A DNA stretch of 64,000 bases from Thalassotalea litorea (GTDB lineage: Bacteria > Pseudomonadota > Gammaproteobacteria > Enterobacterales > Alteromonadaceae), in the NCBI RefSeq assembly GCF_005843925.1, contig NZ_VCBC01000009.1, forward strand, positions 124,001 to 188,000, read 5' to 3'. Below the pieces are notes generated by a model that saw nothing but the letters and a program-made list of their open reading frames with translations, was not told where the DNA came from and did not search any database. Position numbers and translations under genes: made by a program. Below are positions 49,501-59,280 of this stretch, one piece after another (the first letter of the stretch is position 1; each line of letters opens with the position of its first letter).

Positions 49501-49798
49501 GTGTGCCACCGTTAATCGGCATGAGATACGCTTCATATGTTCCGGCATAATTTGCGACATAAGCAACCTGCTTGCCATCCGGGGAGATACTTGCCATGGT
49601 TTCAAGGCTTTCATGGGTTGTTAATCGCTTGGCAATACCGGCATCGACATTGGAATGCCACAAATCCCCTTCGGCGGTGAATACGATAGATTGATCGTGG
49701 ATACTCGGGGCACTAAAGTAGCCTAGCTTATGTTCTTCGGCACTTACGGTAGAGGTAATTGCCATGAGACACAGGGCAATGGATTTGTTTATTCTCAT
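46523..49798 (-). CDS. Tricorn-like S41 family protease with beta-propeller
   Basis: 1091 residues with a signal peptide (SIALCLMAITSTVSAEE), so periplasmic. Residues ~25-690 contain WD40/TolB-like propeller repeats (ASISPDGKQVAYVANYAGTY; IVWSPDSKLIAIAGAHS; YPSPDGQYLAHDDRDGNLW). A core region at ~700-760 is followed by a PDZ domain (~765-865; AQVGDIITHINN), and then the S41 catalytic domain (~880-1060) with IIDVRRNRGGNIDSWL and the nucleophile Ser in TYSDGETFAAAIKSLG (about 969). This is the tricorn protease layout, here exported. It ends in a basic tail. It probably degrades peptides in the periplasm. It separates metH from recX. Confidence 0.92.
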   Translation of the reverse strand: MRINKSIALCLMAITSTVSAEEHKLGYFSAPSIHDQSIVFTAEGDLWHSNVDAGIAKRLTTHESLETMASISPDGKQVAYVANYAGTYEAYLMPINGGTPKRLTYENSRVRVQGWTQNGDVLYATDSGFGPANYWTLKTVTPGTLKVNKLPLADAIEGSVSRDGKYLFFTRFGLQVTGDNSRVYRGGAQGQIWRWRLGSSQEAKPLTQDHQASVREPMVYKNKVVFISDQSGSANLWSMDFDGANKTQLTFHQDWEIRLASNHQNQVVYQLGADIHQLDLDTNKSTVLDISLTSDFAQRQERWLNTPMNYFNDAAIAGNGKRVVITARGKLAVGGLNNTRLSEISTPEQSRTRSAVLSNDGKYVYAINDTSGEQEIWRFATSGGDKGQQLTQDGNTFRWNLYPSPDGQYLAHDDRDGNLWLLDLQTRKNTKIADQGVGFSGFDSIVWSPDSKLIAIAGAHSERQRSSIRLYSLERNQEQFIGSDKYEDFSPAFTRDGNWIYFISQRHFASNPRSPWGDRNMGPAFDKRGLVFAYPLNKEAKFAFAKPNELNEVSNNQTEDEQSKSKNKPELNWQGITDTLYQAPIKNGNYSALASSDSGLYLLESNAGKRDIQFVKFDQIEPKVETFIKDVVGFQLADNGKQLAVVKKAGKTNDIFITDATATAPKNLNKAKVNSNQWQVSFAPIDEWQQLFQDAWLMHREFLFDSNMRGLDWQATKQKYQPLVNRITSRDELNDIFAQMMGELNALHSQVRGGDMPINKDAAKGSVLGGRFLEVNDGIQIDAIYQTDPELPALASPLAKAEVNAQVGDIITHINNNSVATLVDMHKALRNKAGKQVLLTIKRDKTSHQTVIIPGSTRQDASLRYLDWVDHNQKIVAKAGDDIGYLHMNAMTSNDINHFAREFYANFDKDALIIDVRRNRGGNIDSWLIEKLLRQAWMFWQERDNTPTTNMQQTFRGHLVVLTDQLTYSDGETFAAAIKSLGLAPLIGKQTSGAGVWLTGRNRLSDNGMARVAELPQYSLQGEWVVEGTGVSPDIDVDNLPYATFTGTDAQLQAGIEYLKEKMKQQPVKKLKAKPMPKSGPAADIQKHAAN

Positions 49799-50012
49799 AT
49801 TCTCTCGTCACTCTTGTGTTGTTATTTGAGACCTAAGGTTTTTAATTCAATTTTAATGACCATGATTGTAGCTTGCATCATTGGTCGATTGTGAACTATT
49901 GATTATTTTTTACATTTTTATCCTGTCTGGGGAAAAACGTTGCAAGCGACCTGTATTTTTATTTTTATGTAGGTAAAATAGACCAGTTTACAGTGATAGG
50001 TACAGGATACTC

Positions 50013-50471
50013 GTGTCAGACCAAACCACGCAAATCATCAACAAGGCAGTGAAAAAAGCCGCGTATAACTTTTTAGCGAGGCGGGAACATTCGCAGCAAG
50101 AGCTTAAACAAAAGCTTAAACGCAAGGAATTTGACGACGATGATATTGACCTGGTGCTTGAAAAACTGGCAGAACAGGATATTCAAAGCGACCTGCGATA
50201 TGGTGAAGCACTGTTTCGACAGCGAGTACAAAAGGGTTACGGTTGGCAGTATATCCGCGCTGAGCTCAAGCAAAAGGGGTTGGCAGCTGGTATCATTCAG
50301 ACTGTTTACCAATCACAAAAACAAGATTGGTTTGCCAATGCCGCCGGTGTGTATGAAAAACGTTTCGGCGAGCAACCGGCAATTGATGATAAAGAGCGGG
50401 CCAAACGCACAAGATTTATGCTTTATCGCGGCTTTGAACAAAGTCATATCATTGAGTTGATATCGACATAG
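50013..50471 (+). CDS. recX: Regulatory protein RecX
   Basis: 152 residues, GTG start at 50013 with ACAGGA upstream. The family's three-helix repeats are visible: NFLARREHSQQELKQKLKRK, VLEKLAEQDIQSDLRYGEAL, KGYGWQYIRAELKQKGL, and the end RTRFMLYRGFEQSHIIELI. RecX caps RecA filaments. Unusually for this region it lies about 8.5 kb from recA, with metA, metH and the tricorn-like protease between; alaS follows directly as in E. coli. Confidence 0.92.
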   Translation: MSDQTTQIINKAVKKAAYNFLARREHSQQELKQKLKRKEFDDDDIDLVLEKLAEQDIQSDLRYGEALFRQRVQKGYGWQYIRAELKQKGLAAGIIQTVYQSQKQDWFANAAGVYEKRFGEQPAIDDKERAKRTRFMLYRGFEQSHIIELIST

Positions 50472-50528
50472 CGGCGACAAGACAGCAATTTATAATTTTC
50501 GTATTACCAGAATGACAGAGACGATTAG

Positions 50529-53159
50529 ATGACTACAACGGTTAAAAGCAGTGCCGAGATTCGTAAGGCATTTTTAGATTTTTTTGCATCCAAGCAACAT
50601 CAAATAGTGCCCAGTAGTTCCCTGGTACCAGGCAACGACGCAACCTTGTTATTCACGAATGCGGGTATGGTGCCATTTAAAGATGTATTTCTAGGCGCTG
50701 AATCTCGCAGTTATACGCGTGCTACGTCATCGCAACGTTGCGTTCGAGCCGGTGGTAAACATAACGATCTCGAGAACGTTGGTTATACCGCTCGCCACCA
50801 CACTTTTTTCGAAATGCTGGGTAATTTCAGCTTTGGTGACTACTTTAAAACCGATGCAATTAATTTTGCCTGGCAGTTTTTAACTGAGGTGTTGCAGCTT
50901 GAGAAAGAGAAACTGTTAGTCACGGTATATGAAACTGACAATGAAGCGTTTGATATCTGGGTAAATCAGGTGGGCGTTCCGGCCGAAAAAATTATTCGTA
51001 TTGGAGATAAATCTCCTGAAAAGAAATACGAGTCTGATAATTTCTGGTCGATGGGTGATACAGGTCCATGTGGTCCTTGTACGGAAATATTTTACGATCA
51101 TGGCGATCATATCTGGGGTGGTCCTCCGGGCAGCCCGGAAGAAGATGGCGATCGCTTTATCGAAATTTGGAATCTGGTATTTATGCAATTTAACCGTCAG
51201 GCTGACGGTACCATGGAAAACCTGCCAAAACCGTCCGTTGATACCGGTATGGGGTTAGAGCGCATTGCCGCCATTATGCAAGACGTTCATTCCAACTATG
51301 AAATCGATATTTTTCAGGGCTTAATCAAATCCGCCGCACAGATATTATCCGTTAGTGACCTGACTCATAACTCCCTTAAAGTCATTGCTGATCATATTCG
51401 TTCCTGTAGTTTTATGATTGCCGATGGAGTCATGCCGTCCAATGAAGGTCGAGGTTATGTCCTGCGCCGTATTATTCGTCGTGCCATACGTCATGGCCAT
51501 AAACTGGAAGCGCAAGGCCATTTCTTTCACAAATTAGTGGCGGCTTTAGCGGAGCAAATGGGCGACGCTTATCCGGAATTGGTGAAACAACAAGCCGTAA
51601 TTGAAAAAATTCTTCGTATTGAAGAAGAGCAATTTGGTCGCACCCTTGATCGCGGCATGGCATTGCTCGAAGACATTATCACTGGCCTTAAGGGCAAGCA
51701 AATTGACGGTGGCGATGTCTTTAAACTCTACGATACCTACGGCTTCCCTGCGGATTTGACTGCAGATATTGCCCGTGAACGGGAGATATCGATTGATGAG
51801 GATGGCTTTGAGCAGCAGATGCAGGCACAACGCCAGCGCGCTCAGCAAGCCAGTCAGTTCGGTACCGATTACAATGAAAAGTTAAAATCTGAACAACATA
51901 CCAGCTTTAAGGGATACACCAATCACGATTATTCCGCGACCGTTGTCGAGCTATTTAACGAAGAAGGTAAAATTTCAACGTTATCTGCCGGACAAAAAGG
52001 TGTTGTGGTGCTCGATAATACGCCATTTTATGCGGAATCCGGTGGTCAGGTTGGTGATACTGGCGTGATTAGTACAGGGAACGGCGAGTTTGATGTAACC
52101 GATACTGTAAAACTTGGCAATGCGTTTGCTCACCATGGTGTAGCCCGTGGTGATATTCAGTTAAATGCCCGGGTTAAAGCGAGCATCAATGTTGAACGTC
52201 GTGCAGCCATTACTAAAAACCATACGGCGACGCATTTATTGCATGCGGCCTTGCGACAGGTGCTTGGTGAACATGTTACCCAAAAAGGTTCATTAGTGGA
52301 TGATGAAAAGCTACGGTTCGATTTCTCTCATTTTGAAGGGGTTACTGCTACGGAATTGCGTACCATTGAGCAATTAGTGAATCAGCAAATCCGCAGCAAC
52401 AGTGAACGTGAAACCGCATTGATGCAAATTGATGAAGCGAAAGCGAAAGGAGCAATGGCACTGTTTGGTGAGAAGTATGACGATGAAGTTCGTGTTGTCA
52501 CCCTAGGCGGTTTTTCTACGGAATTATGTGGCGGCGTGCACGTCAACCAAACCGGCGAAATAGGTTTATTTAAAATCACCTCTGAAGCGGGTATTGCGGC
52601 AGGTGTTCGTCGTATCGAAGCGGTTACCGGAGAAGGAGCTTTGGCTTATGTCGATGCTCAATCTGATACCTTAGGTGCAATTTCAACGTTAGTGAAAAGT
52701 GATAGTGCCAATACCTTGAGTAAAGTTGAGCAAATGATCGTGAAAGCTAAGCAACTTGAAAAAGAAGTATCTCAGCTTAAACAGAAAATGGCTGCTCAGG
52801 CCGGTTCCGATCTGATAAGTAATACGGTTGACGTTAACGGCGTGAAAGTTCTGATTGCCAATGTTGAAGGCAGTGATCCCAAAGCATTGCGTGACATGGT
52901 TGATGATCTTAAAAACAAACTGGGTAGTGGCGTGGTCATGCTCGGCCTGGCTAATGGCGCGAAAGTTAACTTGATTGCCGGTGTCACCAAAGATTTAATC
53001 GGCCAGGTTAAGGCCGGAGAGTTAGTGAATATGGTTGCTCAACAAGTTGGCGGTAAAGGTGGCGGTCGTCCGGATATGGCTCAGGCGGGCGGTAGTGAAC
53101 CTGAAAACCTCGATGCTGCACTTGCCTCGGTTCAGGCCTGGCTGACTGAAAAACTCTAA
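50529..53159 (+). CDS. alaS: Alanine--tRNA ligase
   Basis: 876 residues, usual length. Class II catalytic core: [52 protein letters not shown], and [10 protein letters not shown] (motif 3). Editing domain: zinc ligands in [14 protein letters not shown] (about 563) and [15 protein letters not shown] (about 666). C-terminal domain with [16 protein letters not shown]. It charges tRNA-Ala. It lies between recX and lysC in the conserved recX-alaS-lysC-csrA order. Confidence 0.98.
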   Translation: MTTTVKSSAEIRKAFLDFFASKQHQIVPSSSLVPGNDATLLFTNAGMVPFKDVFLGAESRSYTRATSSQRCVRAGGKHNDLENVGYTARHHTFFEMLGNFSFGDYFKTDAINFAWQFLTEVLQLEKEKLLVTVYETDNEAFDIWVNQVGVPAEKIIRIGDKSPEKKYESDNFWSMGDTGPCGPCTEIFYDHGDHIWGGPPGSPEEDGDRFIEIWNLVFMQFNRQADGTMENLPKPSVDTGMGLERIAAIMQDVHSNYEIDIFQGLIKSAAQILSVSDLTHNSLKVIADHIRSCSFMIADGVMPSNEGRGYVLRRIIRRAIRHGHKLEAQGHFFHKLVAALAEQMGDAYPELVKQQAVIEKILRIEEEQFGRTLDRGMALLEDIITGLKGKQIDGGDVFKLYDTYGFPADLTADIAREREISIDEDGFEQQMQAQRQRAQQASQFGTDYNEKLKSEQHTSFKGYTNHDYSATVVELFNEEGKISTLSAGQKGVVVLDNTPFYAESGGQVGDTGVISTGNGEFDVTDTVKLGNAFAHHGVARGDIQLNARVKASINVERRAAITKNHTATHLLHAALRQVLGEHVTQKGSLVDDEKLRFDFSHFEGVTATELRTIEQLVNQQIRSNSERETALMQIDEAKAKGAMALFGEKYDDEVRVVTLGGFSTELCGGVHVNQTGEIGLFKITSEAGIAAGVRRIEAVTGEGALAYVDAQSDTLGAISTLVKSDSANTLSKVEQMIVKAKQLEKEVSQLKQKMAAQAGSDLISNTVDVNGVKVLIANVEGSDPKALRDMVDDLKNKLGSGVVMLGLANGAKVNLIAGVTKDLIGQVKAGELVNMVAQQVGGKGGGRPDMAQAGGSEPENLDAALASVQAWLTEKL

Positions 53160-53168
53160 CTACGGCCA

Positions 53169-54389
53169 ATGGCAATTATTGTACAGAAATTCGGGGGAAC
53201 CTCTGTGGGTTCCCCCGAACGTATCCAAGCGGTTACATCGCAGGTAATCGCTACACGCCAACAAGGCCACCAAGTGGTGGTAGTTCTGTCGGCGATGTCT
53301 GGCGAAACCAATCGATTGATGGATCTTGCAAAATCCATTGATAACGCGGCAAGTGGCCGTGAATTAGACATGTTGCTGGCCAGCGGCGAACAGGTTTCCA
53401 TCTCGTTACTCGCCATGTCACTAATCAAACACGGCTATTCTGCCGTCTCCTTTCTCGGTCATCAAATTGGTATTCGTACTAATAACCGGTTTAACAATGC
53501 CCGTATTATCGATGTTGATAACAAGCGCCTCAAATCCGAATTGGAACAGGGCCATATTGTGATTATTGCCGGTTTTCAGGGGGTCGATTATGAGAATAAT
53601 ATCACCACCCTGGGGCGTGGAGGTTCAGATACTTCGGCGGTGGCCATTGCGGCGGCATTGCAAGCCAAGGAATGCCAGATTTATACGGACGTCGATGGCG
53701 TTTACACCACGGATCCAAGAATTGATCCGTCAGCACGTAAAATTCACTCAATAACGTTTGAAGAGATGCTGGAAATGGCCAGCTCCGGCGCGAAAGTGTT
53801 GCAAACCCGTTCCGTGCAGTATGCTGGCAAGTTTAAAGTACCCTTGCGCGTGTTATCCAGTTTTATGCCCGGGGAGGGCACTATGATCGATTTTCAACAG
53901 GAAGCGGCATCGACCAATCCCGTTAGTGCGGTAACTGCTCACAAAGATGAAGCCATGTTTTCGCTTTGCAGCGGAGCGGATTTGGTCGCGCTTAATGCCA
54001 GGATATTTTCGGAACTTGCTGAGCAGGATGTGGAAGTTGATATGATTGTTCAATCCTTTACCCGTCCCGGTACGACGAATCTGAATTTCACCGTACATCG
54101 TAAAGATTTTGCAAAGACGCAGGAATGTTTGCAACGATTACACGCTGAATTGGGTCTTAGTGAAGTAGACGGCAATCAGCAGTTAGCAAAAGTGTCGGTG
54201 ATCGGTAATGGTATGCGTTGTCATACCGGTATTACCGCGCAAATTTTTGCGACGTTAGCCGCAGCCAATGTCAAAGTTTTTTTGGTGAGTACCTCAGAAA
54301 TAAAGATTTCTGTTTTGGTATTGGAGAGTGATCTCAATGGCGCGGTTCAGGCCTTGCACAAAAAGTTTTTGATTAAATTAGATATTTAA
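53169..54389 (+). CDS. lysC: Aspartate kinase
   Basis: 406 residues, monofunctional. Kinase domain: IVQKFGGTSVGSPERIQAV at the start, VVLSAMSGETNRLMDLA, TLGRGGSDTSAVAIAAAL (about 150), and YTDVDGVYTTDPRIDPSARK. Two ACT domains follow (~265-400; VIGNGMRCHTGITAQIFATL, STSEIKISVLV), which suggest feedback control by lysine and/or threonine. It makes aspartyl phosphate for lysine, threonine and methionine, so it also feeds homoserine to the MetA encoded in this window. It starts 9 bases after alaS. Confidence 0.95.
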   Translation: MAIIVQKFGGTSVGSPERIQAVTSQVIATRQQGHQVVVVLSAMSGETNRLMDLAKSIDNAASGRELDMLLASGEQVSISLLAMSLIKHGYSAVSFLGHQIGIRTNNRFNNARIIDVDNKRLKSELEQGHIVIIAGFQGVDYENNITTLGRGGSDTSAVAIAAALQAKECQIYTDVDGVYTTDPRIDPSARKIHSITFEEMLEMASSGAKVLQTRSVQYAGKFKVPLRVLSSFMPGEGTMIDFQQEAASTNPVSAVTAHKDEAMFSLCSGADLVALNARIFSELAEQDVEVDMIVQSFTRPGTTNLNFTVHRKDFAKTQECLQRLHAELGLSEVDGNQQLAKVSVIGNGMRCHTGITAQIFATLAAANVKVFLVSTSEIKISVLVLESDLNGAVQALHKKFLIKLDI

Positions 54390-54517
54390 TAACTTTTTTC
54401 TACATTGTTTGCTAAATTTTGGTAAAGCGTTAAGTTAATTATCAGTTAATTTATGTTCTATAAATCAGTAGTCTGGTAATATTAGCGTGATTTCTAATTT
54501 AAAGGAGAGCATAACGG

Positions 54518-54712
54518 ATGCTTATTTTAACAAGACGGGTTGGAGAAACTTTGATGGTTGGCGATGATGTCACCGTTACAGTTTTAGGAGTAAAAGGTAA
54601 CCAGGTTCGTATCGGCGTTAATGCCCCGAAAGAAGTTTCAGTTCATCGCGAAGAAATATACATGCGAATACAGGCTGAAAAAGGGGATGAAGACAACGTT
54701 GGTAATCAATAA
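54518..54712 (+). CDS. csrA: Carbon storage regulator CsrA
   Basis: 64 residues, near-identical in pattern to E. coli Csr[41 protein letters not shown] and [12 protein letters not shown]. It is a dimeric RNA-binding post-transcriptional regulator that binds GGA motifs. AAAGGAGAG at 54501-54509 is a strong ribosome site that itself contains a GGA, as in autoregulated csrA genes. It lies between lysC and the tRNA cluster. Confidence 0.98.
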   Translation: MLILTRRVGETLMVGDDVTVTVLGVKGNQVRIGVNAPKEVSVHREEIYMRIQAEKGDEDNVGNQ

Positions 54713-54844
54713 TACCAAGCCCATTTATCACGTGGGATTGGTACAGGAAAGGCAATAAAGCCTAGCCCCTCAGCATTGTTTGGCGTGAAAAATCACCAGG
54801 TTGTTTGAATAATCGGCAAACAGAAATAAATCCGAAAAAATCGT

Positions 54845-54872
54845 TTGACTTATTTTTCGAATCCATTAATAT
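54845..54872 (+). promoter_or_regulatory. Promoter of the tRNA cluster
   Basis: TTGACT (54845-54850) is spaced 16 bases from TAATAT (54867-54872), followed by the G+C-rich discriminator GCACGCC, a pattern typical of stable-RNA promoters under stringent control. The tRNA-Ser begins 11 bases further on. Confidence 0.75.
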
Positions 54873-54882
54873 GCACGCCATC

Positions 54883-54974
54883 GGTGAGGTGGCCGAGAGG
54901 CTGAAGGCGCTCCCCTGCTAAGGGAGTATAGGCGTTAAACCCTATCGAGGGTTCGAATCCCTCCCTCACCGCCA
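54883..54974 (+). tRNA. tRNA-Ser(GCU)
   Basis: 92 bases, class II tRNA. Acceptor GGTGAGG/CCTCACC plus G and encoded CCA; anticodon stem CTCCC/GGGAG around CTGCTAA (anticodon GCT); a long variable arm; T-arm GAGGGTTCGAATCCCTC. It reads AGC/AGU codons. In E. coli, serV likewise follows csrA. Confidence 0.97.
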
Positions 54975-55003
54975 TTTAATGATTTAAATGGCGATTCGAT
55001 TGC

Positions 55004-55080
55004 GGACACGTAGCTCAGCTGGATAGAGTACCTGGCTACGAACCAGGCGGTCGCAGGTTCGACTCCTGCCGTGTCCGCCA
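55004..55080 (+). tRNA. tRNA-Arg(ACG), copy 1
   Basis: 77 bases. Acceptor GGACACG/CGTGTCC with G and encoded CCA; D-arm TAGCTCAGCTGGATAGAG; anticodon stem CCTGG/CCAGG around CTACGAA (anticodon ACG, A34 presumably changed to inosine); T-arm GCAGGTTCGACTCCTGC. It lies 29 bases after tRNA-Ser. Confidence 0.97.
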
Positions 55081-55179
55081 CTTCTTCTAAGTGGTAAAAT
55101 AAAAGAATTCAACGCCTGGCGTTGGCGCGATTCCTAACGTGTAGAATTGGACAGACACAAGTACTGTGACACTTGATGC

Positions 55180-55256
55180 GGACACGTAGCTCAGCTGGAT
55201 AGAGTACCTGGCTACGAACCAGGCGGTCGCAGGTTCGACTCCTGCCGTGTCCGCCA
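55180..55256 (+). tRNA. tRNA-Arg(ACG), copy 2
   Basis: 77 bases identical to copy 1, including the two bases before it and the CCA. The 99-base spacer before it carries a small hairpin-like TAGAATTGGACAGACACAAG region but no clear terminator. Confidence 0.97.
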
Positions 55257-55267
55257 CTTTTTCAAAG

Positions 55268-55294
55268 AAGGCAGAGTGAATACTCTGCCTTTTT
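55268..55294 (+). terminator. Terminator between tRNA-Arg copies 2 and 3
   Basis: AAGGCAGAGT / ACTCTGCCTT stem, loop GAAT, followed by TTT, 12 bases past copy 2. It is nearly the same sequence as the final terminator at 55468. Confidence 0.82.
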
Positions 55295-55371
55295 ATTTGT
55301 AACGTTAAAAGCTCTAGTATCCAGCAATCGCTTTTAACCATACATAGCTATATTGATAGTGCTAGTTTTGC

Positions 55372-55448
55372 GGACACGTAGCTCAGCTGGATAGAGTACC
55401 TGGCTACGAACCAGGCGGTCGCAGGTTCGACTCCTGCCGTGTCCGCCA
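55372..55448 (+). tRNA. tRNA-Arg(ACG), copy 3
   Basis: 77 bases identical to copies 1 and 2. It follows an internal terminator, so it needs read-through or its own promoter (TTTAACCATACATAGCTATATTGATAGT lies in the 78-base gap, with TATATT-like bases). Confidence 0.97.
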
Positions 55449-55467
55449 CTTATTTAAAGTGGTTAAG

Positions 55468-55499
55468 AAAAAAGGCAGAGCGAAAGCTCTGCCTTTTTT
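55468..55499 (+). terminator. Final terminator of the tRNA cluster
   Basis: AAAAAAGGCAGAGC / GCTCTGCCTTTTTT, a perfect 14-bp stem with a GAAA tetraloop, 20 bases after the third tRNA-Arg. Confidence 0.93.
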
Positions 55500-56062
55500 C
55501 GTTATTAACTTGCACTCACTGCGCATCCTTCCTGCGCATCGCCTGTGACTCCACCGCTGGCAATGTTAATAAAAAGCCCGTTAACCCAAAACCCAAACCG
55601 AATATCGAAGCCTAGTACGCTTACGAATACCAACACCGTATAGCCGCACTGAATACCAACACTAAAACACCGTATCGAAACCGACTCTAAACATCCTCTT
55701 CTGGTGAATTCCAAGCAAACGTTTTTCCAACGACCTGTCACCAAGTCATTACAAAACTTGTCAGTGACAAACTAACGAATCACTCATGGATGATATTTGC
55801 AACGCTGAGCACCAAATTGGGGCGAGTGTTTGCGAACTTTTGCCGGCATTTATAAAAATTTCTGGCTCAATCCGCGATTAATCGTCCTATCGAACCGTAT
55901 TTACAATTTTGGTACAAAGTGCTTGTTTTTCTTGCGCTTGCTGCACTGTTTTTGTTCATTTTGTTATTTTTTATGCAATTTTTTTACATAGTTTTGACAA
56001 ATGTTGATTGATTAAAAAAATTGGAGTGATTATTCTATTTCTTTTAAGCACGGATATGCAGT
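55500..56062. other. Region without a gene between tRNA cluster and oad operon
   Basis: About 560 bases. The minus-strand frame 55505-55744 has no family motif or ribosome site and I do not support it. A partly repeated phrase (GAATACCAACACCGTAT at 55625-55641, GAATACCAACAC again near 55651) is visible. From 55940 the sequence becomes very A+T rich and must include the oad promoter. No known riboswitch structure recognised. Confidence 0.45.
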
Positions 56063-56329
56063 ATGGAAAATATCGCTGAAACGTTTATTGAAGCCGGCAC
56101 ACTAATGGTGGTTGGCATGGTGTTTGTCTTCGCCTTTTTGAGTTTGTTAATCGTTGCCATCAAAGTATTGGCAAAGATTGCAACGAATTTTCCCGATGCC
56201 AAGGTGCCGGAAAAGCTGCCCAGACAAATCTCCAGCAATACGACTCGTGAAGGCGAAGTGCCTGCCACCGTGGTTGCCGCAATTTCATCGGCCATCAGCC
56301 AATACAGAAAAAATAAAATAACTAAATAG
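56063..56329 (+). CDS. oadG: Oxaloacetate decarboxylase gamma subunit
   Basis: 88 residues: one membrane helix (~13-38, LMVVGMVFVFAFLSLLIVAI) followed by a polar, proline-containing tail ending VVAAISSAISQYRKNK, as in OadG. The small subunit anchors OadA to OadB in the Na+-pumping oxaloacetate decarboxylase. It is 9 bases before oadA in the standard G-A-B order. Confidence 0.92.
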   Translation: MENIAETFIEAGTLMVVGMVFVFAFLSLLIVAIKVLAKIATNFPDAKVPEKLPRQISSNTTREGEVPATVVAAISSAISQYRKNKITK

Positions 56330-56338
56330 GAGCATTGC

Positions 56339-58114
56339 ATGACTAATCCACTCGGTATTACGGAACTCGTGCTAAGAGATGGCCATCAATCATTACTGGC
56401 AACTCGGATGCGTTTGGAAGATATGTTACCCATCGCGCCAAAACTCGATGAAATCGGTTTTTGGTCTATTGAATCCTGGGGCGGAGCAACTTTTGATTCC
56501 TGTATTCGTTATTTAGGTGAAGATCCCTGGCATCGCATTCGCGCTTTGAAAGCGGCGATGCCAAAAACCAAGCAGCAGATGTTATTTCGCGGTCAAAATA
56601 TTCTAGGCTATCGTCATTACGCCGATGATGTTGTAGAAAAATTTGTTGAGCGCGCGCACGTCAATGGTATCGATGTATTCCGTATCTTTGATGCGATGAA
56701 CGACACCCGTAACCTGGAAACCGCGATCAAAGCTGCGGTAAAAGTTGGTGCCCATGCGCAAGGTACTTTGTCATATACAGAAAGCCCGGTTCATACCTTA
56801 GACGGTTGGTTAACGATGGCGCGCAAACTCGAAGATATGGGCGCGCATTCTTTGTGTATTAAAGATATGTCTGGGTTGTTAAACCCCTATGATGCAGAAG
56901 CGCTTATTTCGGGCATTAAAGCATCGGTTTCTCTGCCGATTTCGTTGCATTGTCATGCCACAACAGGCTTAAGTGTCGCCACACATATGAAAGCCATTGA
57001 TGCGGGTGTCGACGTTATTGACACTTCGATATCATCAATGAGTATGACCTATGGCCATTCGCCAACGGAATCCATAGTTTCTATTGTTGAAGGGCGTGAG
57101 CGCGATACCGGTTTAGATATGGTGAAACTAGCCGAAGTTGCCGCTTATTTTCGTGATGTTCGGGAAAAATATGCCAAGTTTGAAGGTAGCCTGAAAGGTG
57201 TAGATGCACGGATCTTGTTGGCCCAGGTGCCCGGTGGCATGTTAACCAATATGGAAAGCCAGTTAAGAGAACAGGGGGCGGCGGATAAACTCGATGAAGT
57301 GTTAACCGAGATCCCAAAAGTTCGTAAAGATTTGGGTTACATTCCATTGGTTACACCCACCTCACAAATCGTAGGTACTCAGTCAGTATTGAACGTATTA
57401 ACCGGTGAGCGTTATAAATCGATTACCAAAGAGACTGCCGGCGTATTAAAAGGTGAATACGGTGCGACTCCTGATGCGGTGAATAGCGAATTGCAAGCAC
57501 GAGTATTGGCCGGTGATGACGCAGTCACTTGCCGCCCTGCAGATTTACTGACGCCAGAAATGGATAAATTGGCAACGGAACTGGAAGGTTTAGCTGCCGA
57601 GAAGGGTATTGAACTGGCCGAAGAAACCATTGATGATGTGCTCACTTATGCATTATTCCCACAAATCGGATTGAAGTTTTTAGAAAACCGTAATAACCCG
57701 GATGCCTTTGAACCGGCACCGAGTAAAGACGACGTAAAACCGGTCGCATCATCTGCAGCAGCGGCCAGCAATAATCATGGTCCTGAAAGTTATTCGGTGC
57801 GTGTTGATGGCAAGGTTTATGATGTTGTTGTTGCCCCGTCAGGTGCAATCGAAAACGTAGAGCCTGCCGGAGCGATCAAACAATCGGCGTCAGTCGACAG
57901 TTCTGAAACCTTAAATGCCCCATTGGCGGGTAACATTTTCAAAGTCGAAGTCAGTGAAGGTCAAGCGGTTGCCGCCGGTGATGTTGTTATGATCATGGAA
58001 GCAATGAAAATGGAAACTGAAATTCGCGCAGTGACATCAGGTACAGTGACAGGTATTTTGGTGAAAGAAGGCGATTCTGTTGCCGTTGGCGATGCTTTGT
58101 TGAATCTAGGATAG
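56339..58114 (+). CDS. oadA: Oxaloacetate decarboxylase alpha subunit
   Basis: 591 residues. The carboxyltransferase domain begins [19 protein letters not shown] (metal-binding Asp), with [15 protein letters not shown] and [10 protein letters not shown]. The linker (~465-485) is Ala/Ser/Asn rich. The C-terminal biotinyl domain carries the biotin Lys in [13 protein letters not shown] (about residue 556). It transfers CO2 from oxaloacetate to biotin; OadB then decarboxylates biotin with Na+ export. AGGAG precedes the ATG. Confidence 0.97.
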   Translation: MTNPLGITELVLRDGHQSLLATRMRLEDMLPIAPKLDEIGFWSIESWGGATFDSCIRYLGEDPWHRIRALKAAMPKTKQQMLFRGQNILGYRHYADDVVEKFVERAHVNGIDVFRIFDAMNDTRNLETAIKAAVKVGAHAQGTLSYTESPVHTLDGWLTMARKLEDMGAHSLCIKDMSGLLNPYDAEALISGIKASVSLPISLHCHATTGLSVATHMKAIDAGVDVIDTSISSMSMTYGHSPTESIVSIVEGRERDTGLDMVKLAEVAAYFRDVREKYAKFEGSLKGVDARILLAQVPGGMLTNMESQLREQGAADKLDEVLTEIPKVRKDLGYIPLVTPTSQIVGTQSVLNVLTGERYKSITKETAGVLKGEYGATPDAVNSELQARVLAGDDAVTCRPADLLTPEMDKLATELEGLAAEKGIELAEETIDDVLTYALFPQIGLKFLENRNNPDAFEPAPSKDDVKPVASSAAAASNNHGPESYSVRVDGKVYDVVVAPSGAIENVEPAGAIKQSASVDSSETLNAPLAGNIFKVEVSEGQAVAAGDVVMIMEAMKMETEIRAVTSGTVTGILVKEGDSVAVGDALLNLG

Positions 58115-58124
58115 GGTAATCATT

Positions 58125-59255
58125 ATGGAGTCGATTATTACCCTTTGGGAATCAACGGGGCTGGCAAATTTTCATTATCAGCAATTGATCATGATGGCAG
58201 TCGGACTAGGTTTACTCTATCTGGCCATTGCCCGAAAGTTTGAGCCCTTATTACTTTTGCCAATTGGCTTTGGTGCTATTTTAACCAACATTCCATTAGC
58301 GGGCTTTACAGAAGCCGGGGGACTATTAAAGTACGTTTATGATGCGGGTATTGATACCGGCATCTTCCCATTGCTAATTTTTATGGGCGTTGGTGCGATG
58401 ACGGACTTTGGTGCCTTAATCGCGAATCCGAGAATGTTATTGCTCGGCGCCGCTGCACAGTTTGGTATTTTCGCCACCTTGTTTGGTGCGATTGCGCTGA
58501 ATCTGATCCCGGGATTTGATTTTACCCTGAAAGACGCATCCGCCATTGCCATAATCGGTGGCGCGGATGGTCCGACAGCGATATTCCTGGCTTCGAAACT
58601 CGCCCCGGATCTGCTCGGCGCTATTGCTGTTGCCGCGTATTCGTATATGGCGTTAGTACCCATTATTCAGCCACCCATTATGAAAGCGCTGACCAATGAA
58701 AAAGAACGTCAGATTGAGATGAAGCAGTTACGCCACGTCACTAAGTTTGAGAAGATCATCTTCCCGCTGGCGGTATTATTGATGACCGTTCTGTTTCTAC
58801 CCGCAGCAACGCCATTAGTCGGTATGTTCTGCTTAGGTAACTTGATGCGTGAATGTGGTGTGGTAGATCGATTAAGTTCCACTGCGCAAAATGAATTGAT
58901 CAATATCGTCACTATTTTCTTAGGATTAGGGGTTGGCTCTAAGCTAAGCGCCGATAAGTTTCTTAATGCAGAAACCTTAGGCATTTTGGCACTTGGTGCG
59001 GTTGCATTCTCTATTGGTACTGCCGCAGGTGTACTAATGGCAAAACTGATGGCCAAGTTCTCTAAAGACCCAATTAACCCATTAGTTGGTGCAGCCGGTG
59101 TGTCTGCGGTGCCCATGGCGGCGCGTGTTGTTAACAAAGTCGGTCTGGAGTCGAATGCGCATAACTTCTTGTTGATGCATGCGATGGGACCAAATGTAGC
59201 TGGTGTATTAGGATCTGCCGTCGCAGCCGGTGTGCTGCTAGCACTTGTTGGTTAA
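58125..59255 (+). CDS. oadB: Oxaloacetate decarboxylase beta subunit (Na+ pump)
   Basis: 376 residues, polytopic. Conserved regions: [20 protein letters not shown], the re-entrant Asp motif [20 protein letters not shown] (about 145-165) central to Na+ binding, [15 protein letters not shown], and [15 protein letters not shown]. It couples carboxybiotin decarboxylation to Na+ export, giving a sodium gradient useful in marine bacteria. It starts 10 bases after oadA; a hairpin follows at 59281. Confidence 0.97.
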   Translation: MESIITLWESTGLANFHYQQLIMMAVGLGLLYLAIARKFEPLLLLPIGFGAILTNIPLAGFTEAGGLLKYVYDAGIDTGIFPLLIFMGVGAMTDFGALIANPRMLLLGAAAQFGIFATLFGAIALNLIPGFDFTLKDASAIAIIGGADGPTAIFLASKLAPDLLGAIAVAAYSYMALVPIIQPPIMKALTNEKERQIEMKQLRHVTKFEKIIFPLAVLLMTVLFLPAATPLVGMFCLGNLMRECGVVDRLSSTAQNELINIVTIFLGLGVGSKLSADKFLNAETLGILALGAVAFSIGTAAGVLMAKLMAKFSKDPINPLVGAAGVSAVPMAARVVNKVGLESNAHNFLLMHAMGPNVAGVLGSAVAAGVLLALVG

Positions 59256-59280
59256 CACTAAAATCGATATCCAATCAGAA

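Noticed and set aside
55087..55341. Minus-strand protein frame across tRNA-Arg copy 2
   Set aside because: It is antisense to a tRNA and its terminator; no independent support.
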